34,953 nt of DNA from Acaricomes phytoseiuli DSM 14247 (GTDB lineage Bacteria > Actinomycetota > Actinomycetes > Actinomycetales > Micrococcaceae), in contig NZ_AQXM01000042.1 of the NCBI RefSeq assembly GCF_000376245.1, forward strand, positions 1 through 34,953, written 5' to 3'. This document shows, one piece after another, positions 1-8,541 of this stretch (position 1 is the first letter of the stretch; the number at the start of each line of letters is the position of its first letter). The notes beneath the pieces were generated by a model that saw only the letters and a program-made list of their open reading frames with translations, made no database searches and was not told the DNA's origin. Position numbers and translations under genes: made by a program.

Positions 1-219
1 GATCCGCTTGTTCGCCTCGCGGAGCTGCTTACGCTCGTCCTCGGTCAGGCCCGGCACGCGCCCGTCTTCGATGTTTGCTTTCTTCAGCCAGTTGAACAAC
101 GAGGCTTCGGAAATCCCGAAGTCTCTCGCAATCTGCGATAACGGGGCCCGGGCTTTACGGGCCACAGCCACGACATCGTCACGGAACTCTTTCGGATAGG
201 GCTTGGGCAAGAGATACAT
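1..219 (-). CDS. IS3-family transposase OrfA, N-terminal part (left copy)
   Basis: The reading frame starts at ATG 219, or at the in-frame TTG 210 that gives the more usual N-terminus MPKPYPKEFRDDVV, and stays open to the window edge (73 codons visible). It carries the transposase_8 helix-turn-helix (residues about 8-50), with the motif ISEASLFNWLKKA typical of IS3 OrfA proteins that bind the terminal repeats. The purine-rich GGAAGG is directly before ATG and 9 bases before TTG, which favours the TTG start. The catalytic DDE domain would be in OrfB, made by frameshifting in this family, and lies outside the window. Family assignment is firm; the particular IS name is not known to me. Confidence 0.85.
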   Translation of the reverse strand, partial: MYLLPKPYPKEFRDDVVAVARKARAPLSQIARDFGISEASLFNWLKKANIEDGRVPGLTEDERKQLREANKRI

Positions 220-277
220 CCTTCCAGCGAGGACGAATCCTCACAGATCAGATGTCAACCAAACCCGGGGCAGACCC
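1..277 (-). mobile_element. IS3-family insertion sequence, 5' end, left copy (partial)
   Basis: Bases 12-277 are the exact reverse complement of 34688-34953, so the same element lies at both window edges in opposite orientation. This copy reads leftward out of the window, with its terminus at about 272-277, where the identity with the other copy stops. The terminal sequence read inward (TCTGCCCCGGGTTTGGTTGA) precedes orfA by about 50 bases, as in IS3-family elements. Only one end is visible, so target duplication, orfB and full length cannot be judged. The visible 266 bp match without a mismatch, which suggests recent movement or gene conversion. The element interrupts the 3' end of the DUF1023 gene. 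Confidence 0.85.
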
Positions 278-2369
278 GGCCTCTGTATCGCAGCGCCTGG
301 AGGCCCTTTTGCTTCCATGTGAGTTTCTGTATAGAACCCGTACATGTTCTGCCAGGCGGTACTTTTGGTATTGAAAATGTCACTATGGGCAGCTTTCCCT
401 GAAAGGAGCGCTCCGTGAGGGCGTTGGCTGTTCTCGACGAAGCCGGTCTCCAAGGAGGTAATTCCCGGGCTATTTTTGGGTCTCCGCCGTGGATGCCACT
501 TTGCTGCGATATCCAGATCGGATCTCCTGGGGCGGTCATCTGGTAATACTTGGTGCTGGCGGCCTTCGGGAAATCATAGGTCGAGTCCACCCCGGGGCCC
601 ATACCAGCGGGAGCGATGTACAGTGCGCGGTTCACATTCATGCCCAGTTTCTGGGCTTCACCTAATATGGAACCGCCGTAACTGTATCCGCTGGCCGCGA
701 TTTTCGCCGTGGGAGTGGCAGCGGTCAAGGCATCATTGAACCGGTGCAACCGAGAGCCGAGCTCCTGAGCATAAGAAGTATCACCAGCGCTTTTCTCCAG
801 AGCGATACCGTCCATGAACGGTATACCCTGCGGAAACTCGCCCCCAGCCCACGAAATCATCGCAACATCCGGCCAGGGCGAACCCTCTTTCACGCGCTCA
901 ATGGCTCGTTCCATCATTGACTTTGCCTGGTTATTTGAGACTCCAGGGAAGTTGGCCATATTTGTTGTTGTGCCAGGAACAGCAAGGCCAATCTGTTCAG
1001 CGCTTTCCGGATCGCCCCAGACCTCGGCAATAGCACCGGGGCCTTCATCGGAGAAAATCAGAATCTGATGCCCGGTTCTCATCTCAATCCGACCATCCGG
1101 ACCAAGGGTGGGCCTGCCGTCTGAGCCCACCGCATATGTAGGCGTCTTCTCAGTGAGATAAGCCCAATAGTTATCGATGGCCTGGTTGTTATCAGTTATG
1201 GCTTTCTCAGCTGCGGCCAGGCTCTCTTTGGCCTTCCTGAGCTCTCCGAAGAAAGGATTATCCGACAAGCTGCCGAGCTTCGGCCTGCCGTTCGCTAGCC
1301 AATAATCGTACTTCTTCTGAATCTCCTCGAGCTTTCCGCGGGCATCTTTGATGGCTTGGTTCAGCTCGGGCTGCCGGGCTTTGCGACCGGCAACGGCCGC
1401 TGCAATATTGATTTCATTACCCGCGTACCGGGCTTTGAAGGGTACGCCGTCTAAGTTACCTAGCCCCGGGAAGAGATAAGCGAGTTTGATGGCCTGCGCT
1501 GTGGAGAGCGCGCCGAAAAGCTTAGTGAGCTGCGCGCGCCGGTCCAGCGTTGCCGGGGTGGCGGCAAGGCCGGCCAGGGCGGTGATAATCGCCGCATCTA
1601 TGCCTTCGACTTGATCTCCGGGCCGGGGGAGAGTCCCCGTGAGAAGGGCGGCCAGCTTCCCGCTGCTGTCCTTCATGAACAGCTCTTTGAACTGGTCATT
1701 GCTCAGCCCGAGCAGGGTCGCGCGGATCAGGGCCCGGCCGAAGGTCTCCGGGATCACACCATCACCGCTGTTGACCGCTGGCGGGAACTCCCTCGGTAAC
1801 GCAGTCTCGGCCGCGCGCATCCCGCCCATGGCTTCGGAATCCAGGGCGCGTCTCCTGGCTGCGCATTCCTCCCGCTGTCCCTGAGCTTCTGCGAGCATTC
1901 TCTGTGCGGCTATCACCATGGATTCGGCATCGACTAGCTGGTGACGAATGCTGCTGTACAGGAAGAGGTTTGTTTCGACAGCACTGGCTGGGTTCACCGC
2001 GAGCCAGGTACTCCGGTCGTTCACCACTGCCTGGTTGGTCTCCAAGGTGAAGTTCCAGGACGCCTCAGTCTGCCGGACCTCATCCATCACGGTCCGCAAC
2101 CCGGCCAAGCCTTCGTGATAGCTGCTCAGCGTGCCTTGAGCTCGTTGATAAGCAGCCCGGCAAGCCAGCAGAACATCGATGATTGACGTGACTCCTGCTT
2201 TCCAGCTCTCAGCGGCTTCGCCTTGCCAGTCGGAGCCGATCCCATCAAGTAGTCTTTGCGCACCTTGGCCTACTCGATCAGTTTCAGCGGACCGGCTCTC
2301 GCACCAATCGCGCTGCGAGGAGACATTGGCCAGATTGGCAGCATCCGGCTCAAGGTCAGTCCACTGCAT
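241..2369 (-). pseudogene. WXG-like/DUF1023 alpha-beta hydrolase, frameshifted and cut by IS
   Basis: The N-terminal ~200 residues are helical and WXG100-like (motif DWQGEAAESW). A coiled-coil-rich middle follows, then a DUF1023 alpha/beta hydrolase domain with nucleophile elbow GYSYGG near residue 561. After GGDPK the frame drifts, but the next frame continues the family sequence (PGIT-LETG, then HSDIFNTKSTAWQNMYG). One extra A in the AAAAA run at 473-477 would join the two, so a single-base deletion broke the gene. The repaired frame then enters the IS at 277 and stops inside it at 241-243, so the native C-terminus is also lost. Start 2369 is chosen because GGAGG lies five bases upstream. 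Family members are exported or cell-surface-associated proteins of uncertain substrate in Micrococcales. The gene is probably non-functional, unless the deletion is a sequencing error. Confidence 0.8.
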
Positions 2370-2469
2370 CGTGGCCTCCATCCTCTGAGTCGGTTCTGCA
2401 GTGCGCCCAGATTTCGTGATGCTCACCTGCTGGTGTGCTGTTGCCTGATCACTGGACAGGAACTGCGGC

Positions 2470-2511
2470 AATTACACATTTCAATGTAATTATTACTGCT
2501 TCTAGAGTAAT
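2470..2511. promoter_or_regulatory. Tandem ATTACW-N8-WGTAAT palindromes upstream of the DUF1023 gene
   Basis: Two inverted repeats stand side by side: ATTACA-N8-TGTAAT at 2471-2490 and ATTACT-N8-AGTAAT at 2492-2511. They share the same half-site and spacer length and their centres are 21 bp apart, two helical turns. They are AT-rich islands about 100-140 bp upstream of the DUF1023 start at 2369. This is the layout expected for two cooperatively bound dimers of a repressor or activator. The cognate regulator is not identifiable here. Confidence 0.5.
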
Positions 2512-2602
2512 GTGGCTTGTCGGATTTTCGCAATACTCGCGTTGAATTTTCCGGAAGCTTACCGGTGGTTATTGCGGTCTGTGCTAGCCGGCCCGATGGT
2601 GA

Positions 2603-3262
2603 TCAGTCGCCCAGGCCCCGGGCGGCCAGCGCCTCCGCAGTGGATTCGGCGATTCCCACCGCCGCTACTGCGGTGGGAATCGCATGGGCTCGGAGAGAGC
2701 GCTCCAGCCCCCTGGCCCGCGCCGCCTCGCGTACATTGGCATAAGCCCCCAGGAGCATGGGAATGCTCCGGAACATGAGGCTCGTGGTGAGGGCGAGGCG
2801 TTCCGGGTCCACGCCCAGGCGGTGCAGACCGGTAGCGCGCGTCAGCGAGGCGATGCTGTCAAGCATCTCGGCCACCGGGGTGGTCAGGCTGAGCAGAGCC
2901 GCGGCGTAAACACAGCTGAGCAGCACAGTGACCAATTGTGCTGCGTTCTCCAGGCCGTTCCACTGACCCTGCATGATGCCGCCGGCCCAGAGCTGATAGC
3001 CGGAAAGCGCCAGTAGCACAGGCCAGAGCAATGCGAGCGGCCCCCAGAGCATGCGCAGGGGCAGCCCGCTGAGCGGGTAACAGGCCAGAATCAGCGCGAG
3101 CAGCACCGACAGCGGAGCCCAGGCCGGCTGGAACATCAGGGGCAGCACGGTGCACAGCAACCCGATGAGGAACATCCCGAGCAGCTTCACGGGATATCCC
3201 GCGCGATGCAGCGGGGAATCCCCGGGCAGATACCGCCCGATCAAGACGTTATGCCCGCGCAT
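2603..3262 (-). CDS. bioN: Biotin ECF transporter T component BioN
   Basis: A 219-residue multi-pass membrane protein of the CbiQ/EcfT family. It couples ATP hydrolysis by BioM to biotin release from BioY in the cell membrane. About five hydrophobic segments are visible between residues 25 and 140, followed by the cytoplasmic coupling region with the two family Ala-Arg-Gly motifs (EAARARGLE and EALAARGL near the C-terminus). The start at 3262 overlaps the end of bioM by 14 bases; a longer open frame upstream lies in the bioM coding region and is a shadow. Last gene of the bioY-bioM-bioN operon. The short length is normal for BioN. Confidence 0.85.
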   Translation of the reverse strand: MRGHNVLIGRYLPGDSPLHRAGYPVKLLGMFLIGLLCTVLPLMFQPAWAPLSVLLALILACYPLSGLPLRMLWGPLALLWPVLLALSGYQLWAGGIMQGQWNGLENAAQLVTVLLSCVYAAALLSLTTPVAEMLDSIASLTRATGLHRLGVDPERLALTTSLMFRSIPMLLGAYANVREAARARGLERSLRAHAIPTAVAAVGIAESTAEALAARGLGD

Positions 3263-4013
3263 CGCGGTGCTGCTCCTGCCCGGCGAAGCTTGTGTGCTGC
3301 TCCCGGTGGTACTGGTAGTACTGGCTGATCCCGGGGCCCGGCGGGCCGTCATAGACAACGCCGCCGTTGCAGACCCAGAGCAGCCTATCGGCCTCAGCGG
3401 CCAGCTCCAGGTCATGTGTGGCGACGATGATCTGCAGCTCTGCACTGAGTTGTTCGAGAGTGCGGCGGAGTCTGAGCGTATTACCCAGGTCGAGGAGCGT
3501 CGTGGGCTCGTCCAGCACCAGGACCCGGGGTGAGACGGCGAGCACGCTTGCTAGGGCGACGAGCTGGCGCTCCCCGCCGGAGAGCGCGTAGACGCTCTGC
3601 TCGGCATGTGCATCGAGGCCGAACTTCGACAACCAGTGCTCTGCGGCCGCCCGGCGCTCGGCTCGTTGCGGGTGGCTGCGTCGCAGTGAGAGCTCCAGGT
3701 CTTCACGCGGGGTGGGCATCACCAGCTGAGACAGCGGATCAGTGAACATGAAGCCGACCATGCGTCGGACCGCCGCCCCCTGTGTCACGGTATCCATACC
3801 TTCTACCGTGACGCTGCCCGTACTGGGTCGGATGAGGCCGTTGATGAGCCGAAGCAGGGTGGACTTCCCTGAACCGTTGGCACCGATCACGCTGATCCTG
3901 GCTTCAGCCAGGGTCAGGCTCGTCGCCGCCAGGATCTGCTTCTGGGCAGCTGCGGAGGGTGTGCCCGGCGGATTCTCCGCGGACACCGAGGCGGCGTGGA
4001 ACCGAACGCTCAT
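3249..4013 (-). CDS. bioM: Biotin ECF transporter ATPase BioM
   Basis: A 254-residue ABC ATPase that powers biotin uptake with BioN and BioY. The Walker A motif GANGSGKST lies at about residues 44-52, the Q-loop region follows FMFTDPLSQL, the signature is LSGGERQ, Walker B is VLVLDEPTT with a D-loop-like LLDLGN, and the H-switch is THD. The start at 4013 (MSVRFHAAS) overlaps the bioY stop as ATGA; the open frame extends about 90 codons further upstream but that part is bioY antisense of frame and is rejected. A single ATPase gene matches the dedicated BioMNY arrangement rather than a shared EcfA1/A2 pair. Confidence 0.88.
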   Translation of the reverse strand: MSVRFHAASVSAENPPGTPSAAAQKQILAATSLTLAEARISVIGANGSGKSTLLRLINGLIRPSTGSVTVEGMDTVTQGAAVRRMVGFMFTDPLSQLVMPTPREDLELSLRRSHPQRAERRAAAEHWLSKFGLDAHAEQSVYALSGGERQLVALASVLAVSPRVLVLDEPTTLLDLGNTLRLRRTLEQLSAELQIIVATHDLELAAEADRLLWVCNGGVVYDGPPGPGISQYYQYHREQHTSFAGQEQHRDARA

Positions 4014-4663
4014 ACTCTGCTTTCGGCGCTTTGGGTGTGTTCTGCGCGATTTGCACCACGATCCGCGCCCCGGCGGGGTATGCGGGCCGGCAAAGCGGGG
4101 AACGCGCGATGCAGGCTCAGTGCGATGAGCACCGCCAGGGCTGCTTTCACCAGGTCTCCCGGAATGAACACGATATCGGCGGCTATTGCCGCTTCGGGGG
4201 AGAGCCTTCCATTGATCATCATGCCGACTATTCCCACAGCATGATTGAGCAGTAGCCCGGTCAGAGCGGCGAGGCCGAACCAAGAGCCGAGCGCGGCCTG
4301 ACTGCGGCTGTGCCGGAGCCCGAAGGAGGCAACCGCTCCGATCACTGCGGCAACCAGGACGAAACTCAGCAGGTAGCCCGCGCTGGGGCCGGCCAATACC
4401 GCGATGCCGCCGCGGAACCCGGCGAAAACCGGCAGCCCCAGCAGGCCGAGAACGACGTACAGGCCAACTGCGGCAGATGCCCGCCCTGCGCCCAGGAGCA
4501 ATCCAGTCAGAGTGATCACCAGGGTCTGCAGCGTGAGCGGCACGCTCAGCATATTGCCGATCTGGATCGGCGGGACGACGGAGACGACTACCAGGAAAGC
4601 AGCGAACATCGCGATCAAGGAAAGATCGCGTGCACCCCAGCGGTGCTCTGAACTGTTTTTCAC
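4010..4663 (-). CDS. bioY: Biotin transporter substrate-binding component BioY
   Basis: A 217-residue membrane protein, the S component that binds biotin with high affinity. About six membrane helices are visible. The family features include an N-terminal RDLSLIAMFAAFLVV helix, the segment PLTLQTLVITLTGLLLG, and GLPVFAGFRGG followed by GPSAGYLLSF. The start is GTG at 4663, supported by GGGAGG four bases upstream. The C-terminal ~30 residues are Arg/Ala-rich and extend beyond the usual BioY fold. First gene of the operon with bioM and bioN. No biotin synthesis gene is in the window, so this looks like a scavenging system. Confidence 0.92.
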   Translation of the reverse strand: MKNSSEHRWGARDLSLIAMFAAFLVVVSVVPPIQIGNMLSVPLTLQTLVITLTGLLLGAGRASAAVGLYVVLGLLGLPVFAGFRGGIAVLAGPSAGYLLSFVLVAAVIGAVASFGLRHSRSQAALGSWFGLAALTGLLLNHAVGIVGMMINGRLSPEAAIAADIVFIPGDLVKAALAVLIALSLHRAFPALPARIPRRGADRGANRAEHTQSAESRV

Positions 4664-4819
4664 GAAGCCTCCCGGTGAAGAGCGCGGACGGTGGGCTGGT
4701 GCCCGGATCGCCTCGAGTCTACCGCGTAGCCTGCGCGCAGCAGCAGGCTGCAGTCCTGCGCTGGTCCTGCCGGTAGACTAGAGAGGTTTGCGTTAGCCGA
4801 TATGACCCGAAGGAATCTC

Positions 4820-6421
4820 ATGATCTCTGTCCAGAACCTTGAGCTGCGAGCTGGTGCGCGGCTGCTCATGGACGAGGTGAGCTTCCGCGTCGATAAAGGC
4901 GACAAGATCGGCTTGGTGGGCCGTAACGGCGCCGGGAAGACGACCCTGACCAAGGTCCTGGCGGGGGAAGCGCAGCCGGCTGCGGGCACCGTGACGCGTG
5001 GTGGTGAGGTAGGTTATCTGCCGCAGGATCCGCGGACCCCGGACATGGAGCAGCTGGCCCGGGACCGGATCCTGGCTGCCCGAGGCCTGGACCGGGTCAC
5101 CGCCCAGCTGCGGCAGGCTGAGATCGAGATGGCCTCCGATCAAGACTCTGTCCGGGACCGCGCGATGGCCCGGTACAGCCGGCTCGAGCAGGAGTTCCTG
5201 GCGCACGGCGGCTATGCCGCAGAGGCCGAAGCAGCGTCGATTTCCTCCAATCTGGCGCTTCCGCAACGCATCCTCGAGCAGCCGCTGCGCACGCTCTCCG
5301 GTGGCCAGCGGCGTCGCGTGGAGCTGGCCCGGATCCTGTTCTCCGGCGCGGAGACGATGCTGTTGGACGAGCCGACGAATCACCTGGACGCGGATTCTAT
5401 CGCCTGGCTGCGCGACTTCCTGAAATCGCACCAGGGCGGCTTGATCGTGATCAGCCACGATGTGGAACTGCTAGAGGCCACGGTCAACAAAGTCTTCCAC
5501 CTGGACGCCAATAGATCGGTGATCGATCAGTACAACCTGGGCTGGAAGAAGTATCTGCAGCAGCGTGAAACCGACGAGCGCGCCCGGAAGCGGGAGCGGG
5601 CGAACGTCGAGAAGAAAGCCGGAGTGCTGCTCACACAGGCGGATAAGATGCGCGCCAAAGCCAGCAAAGCCGTGGCCGCCCAAAATATGGCCCGTCGAGC
5701 TGAGCGGATGCTGGCCGGGCTGGCCGATGAGCGTCAGGCGGACAAAGTCGCCGCGCTGCGCTTCCCGGAACCCTCGCCCTGCGGCAAAACACCCCTGACG
5801 GCTGAGGGCCTGAGCAAATCGTATGGCTCGCTGGAGATATTCACCGATGTCGACCTCGCCATCGACCGAGGCTCTAAAGTGGTCGTGCTGGGGCTCAACG
5901 GTGCGGGTAAGACCACTCTGTTGCGCATGCTGGCGGGTTTCAGCGAACCGGATACCGGTTCGATCCTGCCTGGGCACGGCCTGAAAGTGGGGTATTACGC
6001 ACAGGAGCACGAGACGCTGGATGTCTCCCGGACGGTTCTGGAGAATATGCGCTCAACGGCACCGGCGAGCCTGACCGACACCCAGATCCGCAATATCCTC
6101 GGCTCCTTCCTCTTCAGCGGGGAAGACGTGGATAAACCCGCGGGTGTGCTCTCCGGCGGGGAGAAGACGCGGCTGGCGCTTGCCACCATCGTCGCCTCCA
6201 GCGCCAACGTCCTGCTGCTCGATGAGCCGACGAACAACCTTGACCCGGCCAGCCGGGACGAGATCCTCGGTGCGCTGCGGAACTACACCGGCGCTGTGGT
6301 TCTGGTGAGTCACGATGAAGGGGCAGCGGCGGCGCTCAACCCGGAACGGGTTCTGCTGCTTCCGGATGGTGCCGAAGACCTCTGGAACGACGAGTACCTG
6401 GACCTCATCAGCCTGGCCTAA
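4820..6421 (+). CDS. ABC-F family ATPase (Uup/EttA-like)
   Basis: A 533-residue soluble protein with two ABC ATPase domains and no membrane segment, the hallmark of ABC-F proteins that act on the ribosome. Domain one has GRNGAGKTT (about residues 36-44), LSGGQRRR and LLDEPTNHLD; domain two has GLNGAGKTT, LSGGEKTR and LLDEPTNNLD. A charged linker of about 80 residues rich in Arg/Lys/Glu joins them. The start at 4820 is preferred over ATG 4802 because GAAGGAAT lies at the right distance and MISVQNLELR is the family N-terminus. It is divergent from bioY. Roles in this family include translation factor activity and antibiotic protection; which applies cannot be told. Confidence 0.9.
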   Translation: MISVQNLELRAGARLLMDEVSFRVDKGDKIGLVGRNGAGKTTLTKVLAGEAQPAAGTVTRGGEVGYLPQDPRTPDMEQLARDRILAARGLDRVTAQLRQAEIEMASDQDSVRDRAMARYSRLEQEFLAHGGYAAEAEAASISSNLALPQRILEQPLRTLSGGQRRRVELARILFSGAETMLLDEPTNHLDADSIAWLRDFLKSHQGGLIVISHDVELLEATVNKVFHLDANRSVIDQYNLGWKKYLQQRETDERARKRERANVEKKAGVLLTQADKMRAKASKAVAAQNMARRAERMLAGLADERQADKVAALRFPEPSPCGKTPLTAEGLSKSYGSLEIFTDVDLAIDRGSKVVVLGLNGAGKTTLLRMLAGFSEPDTGSILPGHGLKVGYYAQEHETLDVSRTVLENMRSTAPASLTDTQIRNILGSFLFSGEDVDKPAGVLSGGEKTRLALATIVASSANVLLLDEPTNNLDPASRDEILGALRNYTGAVVLVSHDEGAAAALNPERVLLLPDGAEDLWNDEYLDLISLA

Positions 6422-6481
6422 CGGAACATCAGCTTGACCTAACGGAACGCAGTCAAAACCGGACCAGGAGCAGTAGCCGCG

Positions 6482-7468
6482 TCAGGTCACATTGCTGTTG
6501 CGGCGGCGTTCCGGCTGAACCACAGAGGTGCCGCTGGTGTACCCCTGAGCGTCGAGCAGGGCGTCCTCTTCATCTTCGGACGTGGGTTTGCTACCTGGCC
6601 GGTGATGACGGCGCTGAGCCGTGCGTCGGGCCGCTGCGGCCGCCCGTGCTGCCGGGCTGTGCCCTAGATCGGCGTCGTCATCGGGGCCGCCTGGGCCCGC
6701 CGCGCTATCGGGGCCGCCGAGGATGTCGAGCTCGGCATCCTCGCGGTTGATCCTGGCCTGCTGCCTGGCGATATAGCCGAAGCCTACGAAGAACAGCACC
6801 CCGAAGGCGTACCACTGCATCGAATAGGAGAGGTTGGCGCCTTCGTTGACACTCGGTTTGGCGAAAGGCTCCGGATTCTGCGTAGCAGCCGGCTGTTCCT
6901 CGGCCATCTGCAGATAACTGCCCGTGAAGATTGGGTAGCCCAGTTCCTGCTCATACGCCGGGAGGTTGATTGAGGCGATTTGGCCCTCCGGTGCGCCTCG
7001 CTGCAGTACCGGCTCGCTTGAGCGAAGTCGCCCGAGCAGGGTGATCTGCCCGGAAGCCGGTTGCGGCACAACATCCGGCCGGCCCGACTCCCGTTCGCCG
7101 ATCGGCAGCCAGCCGCGGTCGATGATCACAATTTCCCCGGTGGTCAGGCGGAAGGGAACCACTACTTCATAGCCGGGCTGCCCGTTAGAGGGCCGATTGC
7201 GCACCACTCGCTGATCCTCGGTGAGATATTCACCGGTCAGCTTGATCGGTGTCCATTCCCGATTGCGGTCGAAACTCTCCAGCCAGGGCCTGGCCTGGCT
7301 GAGCTCCACGGGATCAGCCGAATAGTTACTGTTGATCCGGGTGATGTTGGCGACGACTTCATTGCGCCGCTCCATCTGCCACATGCCCAGGCTCACGCAG
7401 ACGGTGGCGAAGAACGCGGTCAGGGCAAGATAGCCCAGCCAGCGTTTCGTCAGCAGGAATCTGTACAT
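6482..7468 (-). CDS. SURF1 family cytochrome oxidase biogenesis protein
   Basis: A 328-residue protein with the SURF1 layout: an N-terminal membrane helix (about residues 12-30), a large extracytoplasmic domain and a second helix near residues 217-237. Family signatures seen are LGMWQMERR after the first helix, PGYEVVVPFR, and IDRGWLP. SURF1 proteins help assemble haem a/copper terminal oxidases. The last ~85 residues are a Gly/Asp/Arg-rich cytoplasmic tail that is probably disordered. The start overlaps the stop of the upstream gene as TGATG, so it is the third gene of an operon with the small Cys protein and DUF3099. Confidence 0.85.
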   Translation of the reverse strand: MYRFLLTKRWLGYLALTAFFATVCVSLGMWQMERRNEVVANITRINSNYSADPVELSQARPWLESFDRNREWTPIKLTGEYLTEDQRVVRNRPSNGQPGYEVVVPFRLTTGEIVIIDRGWLPIGERESGRPDVVPQPASGQITLLGRLRSSEPVLQRGAPEGQIASINLPAYEQELGYPIFTGSYLQMAEEQPAATQNPEPFAKPSVNEGANLSYSMQWYAFGVLFFVGFGYIARQQARINREDAELDILGGPDSAAGPGGPDDDADLGHSPAARAAAAARRTAQRRHHRPGSKPTSEDEEDALLDAQGYTSGTSVVQPERRRNSNVT

Positions 7469-7785
7469 CAGTGCGTTGTGCCTTCGCCGTTGCCAGGGGT
7501 GGCCCTAGAAGTATCGGGAATATTGTTTCTAGAGCCTGAACTATCGACACTATCGAGCGGTAGCGTCTGGCGCCAAAACCCGCGCAACCCGAGGTAGTCT
7601 TCCAGCCACTGACGGTGCTCGGAGCAGGCGAGCCAGATTTTGCGCCGCTCTGGCGTATGTAGCCGGGGGTTGTTCCAGAGGATCTGCCACTGACCATCGT
7701 GTCGGCAGCCCTTACGAGAGCAGCGCGGCGATTCGCCGTCCAGATCTTGCCCAGGAGTACCGCCCAGGCTGTCGAGAAAGCTCAT
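7468..7785 (-). CDS. Conserved actinobacterial small protein with Cys motif
   Basis: A 105-residue soluble protein without a name I can give. It has two Cys close together (PRCSRKGCRHDG, residues about 21-32) and a third, with His, in WLACSEHRQWLEDYLGL; together these could bind a metal. The C-terminal 30 residues are polar and low in structure. It is translationally coupled on both sides: its ATG overlaps the DUF3099 stop as ATGA, and its TGA overlaps the SURF1 start. In actinobacteria such a protein commonly lies beside SURF1, which suggests a link to oxidase assembly; that link is inference. Confidence 0.7.
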   Translation of the reverse strand: MSFLDSLGGTPGQDLDGESPRCSRKGCRHDGQWQILWNNPRLHTPERRKIWLACSEHRQWLEDYLGLRGFWRQTLPLDSVDSSGSRNNIPDTSRATPGNGEGTTH

Positions 7786-8255
7786 GTAGGGCTTCCAGCA
7801 GGCCGTTGTTCCCCGGTTTCTTCGGGCTCGTCCGGGACCACTTCGCCCTGCAGCAGAGTCTGAGCGGCGGTGGGTTCCTGGTCTACGTGCTCCGAAGCCG
7901 GATCTACAGAATCACGACTGTCAGCGATCTCATCCTGCGGGGCCTGAGTGAGCAGGGCATTCTGGTCCGGCCGAACGGTATCGCCCCCGCCGTTGGCGAT
8001 GATCACGGCGAACCAGGGCAGGAAGACTGCGCCCGCAATCGGAACCAGCTTCCACAACCCATCGACGAAGAACATCGCGAAGAGGCACACCATGCGGATA
8101 CCCATGGCGATGGAGTACTTGACGAGGCGGCGGTGTATATCGTCGCTGTGCGAGGTATGCGCGGTGGTAATGTTCTGCACATCTTCCCGGGATCGCCCCC
8201 AGGTTTTCCCGGCGTGGCCGGGCGCGGCAGGGTCTGCCGGATCTGCTTTGCTCAC
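7782..8255 (-). CDS. DUF3099 membrane protein
   Basis: A 157-residue protein matching the actinobacterial DUF3099 pattern: a short polar N-terminus, the segment ITTAHTSHSDDIHRRLVKY, then two membrane helices (about residues 49-66 and 69-88) ending WFAVIIANGGGD. The tail of about 65 residues is acidic. Its function is unknown. It begins with GTG at 8255 and no clear Shine-Dalgarno, so it may be leaderless or weakly initiated. First gene of the operon with the small Cys protein and SURF1. Confidence 0.8.
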   Translation of the reverse strand: MSKADPADPAAPGHAGKTWGRSREDVQNITTAHTSHSDDIHRRLVKYSIAMGIRMVCLFAMFFVDGLWKLVPIAGAVFLPWFAVIIANGGGDTVRPDQNALLTQAPQDEIADSRDSVDPASEHVDQEPTAAQTLLQGEVVPDEPEETGEQRPAGSPT

Positions 8256-8541
8256 GATGCCTGTTCTGACTTGTTCGATGCGGCGCGCTCACGTCGCCTG
8301 AGGTTTCAGCCTCCCCTTCAGCGTTGCATAGAAAACCTGGAGAAAACTTAGCGGAAACCGGATATTGATATTCTCGCACCGCGGCAGGGGATGGACAACC
8401 GGGCCGGCACCATCGCGCGCCCGCTGACCGTGCTTCCGCTGCTATGCCATGATGCGCGGTAGGATTCAAGGCGATGCCGCAGAAGATGAAACCCCGAAGA
8501 AACTGCACCCGCGCAGATGCGAGCAGATGTGAGAGGCCTTG

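Noticed and set aside
4664-4801. Riboswitch or biotin operator upstream of bioY
   Set aside because: No conserved RNA fold or clear palindrome could be seen between bioY and the ABC-F gene.
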